DNA from: Chrysomallon squamiferum
Lineage: Eukaryota; Mollusca; Gastropoda; Neomphalida; Peltospiridae
Length of the DNA: 35,000 bases
Reading direction: 5' to 3'
Assembly (NCBI GenBank): GCA_012295275.1
Contig: CM022668.1
Location: forward strand, 15,138,391 to 15,173,390
Part shown: positions 31,904 through 35,000 of the stretch, piece after piece
Layout of the letters: each line of letters opens with the position of its first letter
Numbering within the stretch: position 1 is the first letter of the stretch
Position numbers and translations under genes: made by a program
Notes under the pieces: model-generated
Databases searched by the model: none
What the model saw: the letters and a program-made list of their open reading frames with translations, nothing else
What the model was told of the DNA's origin: nothing

Positions 31904-32190
31904 CACGTGGTTGGTCACGTGGTTGGTTGGTTGGTTGGTTGGTTGCCGTGTCGCGCTGACTGGAGATGATGCACCGAGCTGAATGCGAGGCATGCGGGTT
32001 GGTGAAGGTGAACGAACACACACAGACACACACACATACACAGACACACACACAGACACACACACAGACAGTCGCACACAGACACAGTCGCACACAGACA
32101 CAGTCGCACACAGACACAGACACACACACAGACACACACACAGACACACACAGACACACACACAGACACAGACAGAGACACACACACAGA
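31904..32190. repeat. E-box pair, GGTT array and CACAGA/CA array
   Basis: TCACGTGGTTGG occurs twice in tandem (CACGTG at 31904 and 31916) and merges into (GGTT)n to about 31945. From about 32017 a CACACAGA array includes a 16-bp unit with AGTCGCACACAGACAC repeated three times (GTCG at 32071, 32087 and 32103). Confidence 0.93.
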
Positions 32191-32220
32191 ATGGAAGAAG
32201 AGTATATACTGGAAAGATAC

Positions 32221-32330
32221 AAAAATAGATAGGTAGGTATATAGGTAGACAGATGATAGATAAATCGATAGATAGATAGACAGATATATAGATAGACAGA
32301 TTATATGGAGAGACAAATAGAAAGACAGAC
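32221..32330. repeat. GATA/GACA/GGTA array
   Basis: Tetranucleotides of GATA, GACA and GGTA type with interruptions. A 217-codon minus-strand frame (32404-31751) spans this and the CA array; its bulk is repeat-encoded Cys/Val/Ser. Confidence 0.92.
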
Positions 32331-32491
32331 AGTTTCAGTTTAGAAGAAAATTTGATAAAATACTTTTTGGGTGGCATTAAATAAAAAACATTCTCGCCTT
32401 CCATTTTCTATTGAAGTTAACGTGATAAAAACACTGAACTAACCAATAAAACAGCAAGATTCGACATGACGGACATCTTAAAACGTTATGG

Positions 32492-32561
32492 GACGTCACA
32501 ATACGTGATTTTTTTGTTTGTTGTATTATGTCAGTGACGTCATGCCTGCTTGTTGACGTAA
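32492..32561. promoter_or_regulatory. Cluster of three CRE-like sites
   Basis: GACGTCAC (32492-32499), full TGACGTCA (32535-32542) and TGACGTAA (32554-32561) in 70 nt. CREB/ATF binding to such words is established; regulatory use here is inferred from clustering. Confidence 0.4.
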
Positions 32562-32817
32562 AACAGCCTCTGTACGTGCAATAAACATTAAAATGTCAAC
32601 TCATAAGACGTATGTTGTCGTTTCTGCCTTTATGCTTTATTACCACTTGCTGTGGTATCTGGTATACCTGTGGGTTATGATGTATAATTCTGAAACGTAT
32701 ATTTTCCTATAATCTGATTATTACAACAACAAAAAAAAAAAACGAGTTTAATCCGTACCTGCTAATGTCAGGTATAAATGTCAAATCAGAAAACAACTGC
32801 GGTGAACTGTTTAACTC

Positions 32818-33075
32818 TCAAAAGCAAGAGGCGGGAAGCAAGAGCTCTTCTGGCTGGGAGGTAGGTGGGTAGGTTGGTTTCCGATACTGTAGGAACTCTT
32901 CAGGAGTGAAAACAGGTATTTTTTTTTTCCCTGAGAGCACGTGTCTTGGGGAGAGGTAAACATTGTTCGAATGTTGAGGCAACATTAACTGCAGTTCCAG
33001 CCAAAGCTCTTGCAGTCGGCTCCCGGTTTGCAAGAGAAACAAATCTAACAAGTTGTTCAAGCACCCACGTGTTTG
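32818..33075 (-). other. Unassigned open frame, 85 codons
   Basis: Minus-strand frame (CLNNLLDLFLLQTGSRLQEL... then VFTPEEFLQYRKPTYPP...) open from after TAA at 33078 to TGA at 32818. Composition is protein-like (Leu/Glu/Gln/Pro) and unlike the neighbouring repeats. No ATG except an internal one. No family recognised. Could be an exon or chance. Confidence 0.22.
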
Positions 33076-33133
33076 TTATTTGTAGCTGTTTTATAAAGAC
33101 TTTTTAGAATGGCGTAGTGTAGGAATGTTAAAT

Positions 33134-33137
<4 letters not shown>

Positions 33138-33174
<37 letters not shown>

Positions 33175-33177
33175 TAG
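33138..33177. repeat. TA array and T run
   Basis: (TA)n at about 33140-33166 followed by T10. Confidence 0.95.
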
Positions 33178-33214
33178 CGTGTTCATGTGAATATCTCACT
33201 GGCAGTCTGTATGA

Positions 33215-33716
33215 CAGTCGGTCTGTCTGTCTGTTTGAAATTCTGCGTCTGCTTTTTTGATTTTTTAATCGTTTACCTCTCATCCACAACTGCTTTGCTA
33301 ATCAAATTCTCTCCTTACGTTTGTTCCTATCTACAACCCCTTTGTCTGTCTTTTTCTACAAACGTATCTGTCTGTCTATCTATCTACCTGTCGGTCTTTC
33401 CATTAGTCTACATATTTGTCTGTCTGTCTATTTCTCTGTATGTATGAACGCAATTACGTATATATGTGTGTATGAATATATGTATATAAAATTTAACATG
33501 TATATATGTATGTAGGTACGTATATATGCATGCATGTATATGTATATGTGTATATGAATGTTTGCATATTTGTACGTCTGAATGAATGTATGTTTCTATG
33601 TATGTATGTATTCATGTATGTATGTATCATTTTAATATATAGATATATGTGTGTGTGTGTGTATATGTATGTTTGTATGTTTGTATGTTTGTATGTATTT
33701 ATGTATAATGTGTATG

Positions 33717-33750
<34 letters not shown>

Positions 33751-33780
33751 TATATGAATGTATTTATGAATGTATATAAT
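33215..33780. repeat. GTCT-rich then TATG-rich degenerate arrays
   Basis: GTCT units near 33220-33235 and 33365-33435, then a long degenerate TATG/TATA/TGTA region to 33780 with clean (TATG)n at about 33722-33750. Confidence 0.9.
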
Positions 33781-34136
33781 CCGGTCTCATATTTTTGGGA
33801 AGACGCTTTCTTTGCTCGTCATAATTTCATACATTCCTTCTTTCTTTCCTTCTATCCCTGTTTCTTACGTTCGTTCATTCTTTCAAGTATTTATTTATTT
33901 ATTTATTCTTTCTTTTCAAATCCTTCTCAACACTGCACGTCTTCCTCTACATTTTTCTGCAATTGTTTCTAACTTATTTTTATTGATGATTGTAGAAAGC
34001 GTTTTGCATGATGAGAGAACTTCATGCTATCAATGGCATCATCATTTTATCAAACGCCAAAATCAAACCAAGCTATCGCATGGCGCCAAAAGAATTCTGA
34101 GATGTGTTGGGAATTTCAACAAATATGTTTCTACTA
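33781..34136. other. Spacer
   Basis: TTTC and ATTT-rich to about 33910, then unique sequence. The 157-codon plus-strand frame over it ends in poly-Lys from the A run and is not supported as a gene. Confidence 0.5.
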
Positions 34137-34308
34137 AAAAAAAAAAAAAAAAAAAAAATAAAAAAAAAAAAAAAAAAAAAAAATATAAAAAATGGGCAAT
34201 AAAAATGGAGGAGAGGAAGAGAAAAGGAAAGAAAACAAACTGAAGAAATATGTATAAATAATTATGAAATGAAAAAGGGCGAGAGAGAGAAAAAAAAAAA
34301 AAAAAAAA
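34137..34308. repeat. Long A runs and purine-rich DNA
   Basis: A22 and A23 separated by a T at 34136-34183, purine-rich to 34260, and A20 at about 34289-34308. Confidence 0.94.
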
Positions 34309-35000
34309 CGAGAGATAAAGATAAAGAATGACTGACATCTTACATTTTAATTTCCTCGTTCTCATCCTTCGTATATATACTAAACTTTTCTATTGATGAA
34401 TTATATATAAATATAAAAATATATAAATTAGAATCTTTATTTATTTATTTATTTTATTTAATTTATTATATATATATAAATTTAAATCAAGGAGTGTGTG
34501 TGTGTATAAACATATATATATAAAATAAAATATTATACAATAAATAATAATAAGTATAAAAGTAAAATAATTATACAGATAAATAATAATAGTAATAATA
34601 GTAGTATATGTAGTAGTAGTAGTAGAAGTAGAACTAAATAAATAAATAGAAAAAAACAAACAAAATAAACTTAAATAAAAAATATCGAAATATGTTGCAG
34701 AATATATTTGTTTCCTTTAATGATTTTAATTTTTTTTTGTTTTTTTTTGTTTCGTTGTTGGTTTTGTTTTGTTTTGTTGTTTTTGTTTCTTTTGTGTTTA
34801 TTTTATGTGTGTTTACACGATTAAAAAATTGATCAGTACGTAAACAGATGCACTACATAAATCTTGATGAATTTTCAACGGCAACTGTAGAACCGACATA
34901 AATAAATCAATACAAATTAACGGATGTTAAAATGATCACTATGAAAGAAAGAAAAAACGAGAGCGAGAGAAAAAAAAAAACAGAAATTACAAAAACAAAT
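34309..35000. other. A+T-rich end region with small arrays
   Basis: ATTT at 34436-34454, TA near 34468, AAT/GTA units at 34582-34626, a TTTTG/TTTG tract at 34730-34795; otherwise A+T-rich. No gene seen. Confidence 0.65.

Noticed and set aside
31751-32404. 217-codon minus-strand open frame, the longest in the window
   Set aside because: Most of it is Cys/Val/Ser from CACAGA, GATA and GTGT arrays that happen to lack stops in this frame; only short ends are unique, with no recognisable domain.
33770-34243. 157-codon plus-strand frame
   Set aside because: Begins in TATG repeat and ends in poly-Lys from A runs; the middle has no recognisable similarity.

Overview
This window is eukaryotic nuclear DNA, almost certainly from an invertebrate animal and most plausibly a mollusc. 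It is strongly A+T-rich, has no long non-repetitive open frame, and is packed with microsatellites: TATG, CA, GA/CT, ATT, GTA, TAAA, GATA/GACA, poly-A/T. By eye these make up about a quarter of the sequence. Two copies of an AAGGGAG(A/G)TAAT-type motif (19041-19054 and, inverted, 20118-20132) match a short word I recall as common in molluscan genomes. That recollection and the microsatellite load are the only taxonomic clues. I recognise no protein family, tRNA, rRNA or known microRNA. The window reads as intergenic or deep intronic sequence.

Layout. 1-2.8 kb: tetra- and pentanucleotide arrays, including an imperfect triplication at 1.66-1.92 kb. 2.3-3.2 kb: two copies of a roughly 70-bp module, the second next to a CRE palindrome. 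3.97-4.56 kb: a strongly decayed tandem repeat of 50-75-bp units. 5-6.1 kb: a Z-DNA-prone tract, an unassigned open frame and a GA array. 6.5-6.95 kb: a second decayed repeat of about 175-bp units. 9.09-9.2 kb: a TATA box with short palindromes and nuclear-receptor half-sites. 9410-10138: a TA-flanked inverted-repeat element resembling pogo/Tigger-type MITEs, with an 82-bp tandem repeat inside. 10.5-14.8 kb: trinucleotide and CA arrays and a 189-bp CT array. 15215-16041: a 23-unit minisatellite of 35-37-bp units. 17.1-21.5 kb: CATA, GA and GTA/GAA arrays with patches of unique sequence. 21.9-22.2 kb: a CpG-rich patch upstream of a small ORF. 24139-24967: a second inverted-repeat element. 25-35 kb: more arrays, broken by candidate promoter patches at 27.56-27.76, 29.05-29.2 and 32.49-32.56 kb.

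No operon or pathway can be described. Several unique patches have exon- or promoter-like signals: a minus-strand AG...GT segment at 27557-27689, polypyrimidine-preceded minus-strand open frames at 18003-18166 and 20785-21093, and RFX/NRF1/ETS-like sites near 29.1 kb. Without transcripts or comparison with another species these remain hypotheses. The repeat and transposable-element calls rest on direct reading. The open frames are reported as unassigned rather than as genes, because frames of about 100 codons are expected by chance in 35 kb.
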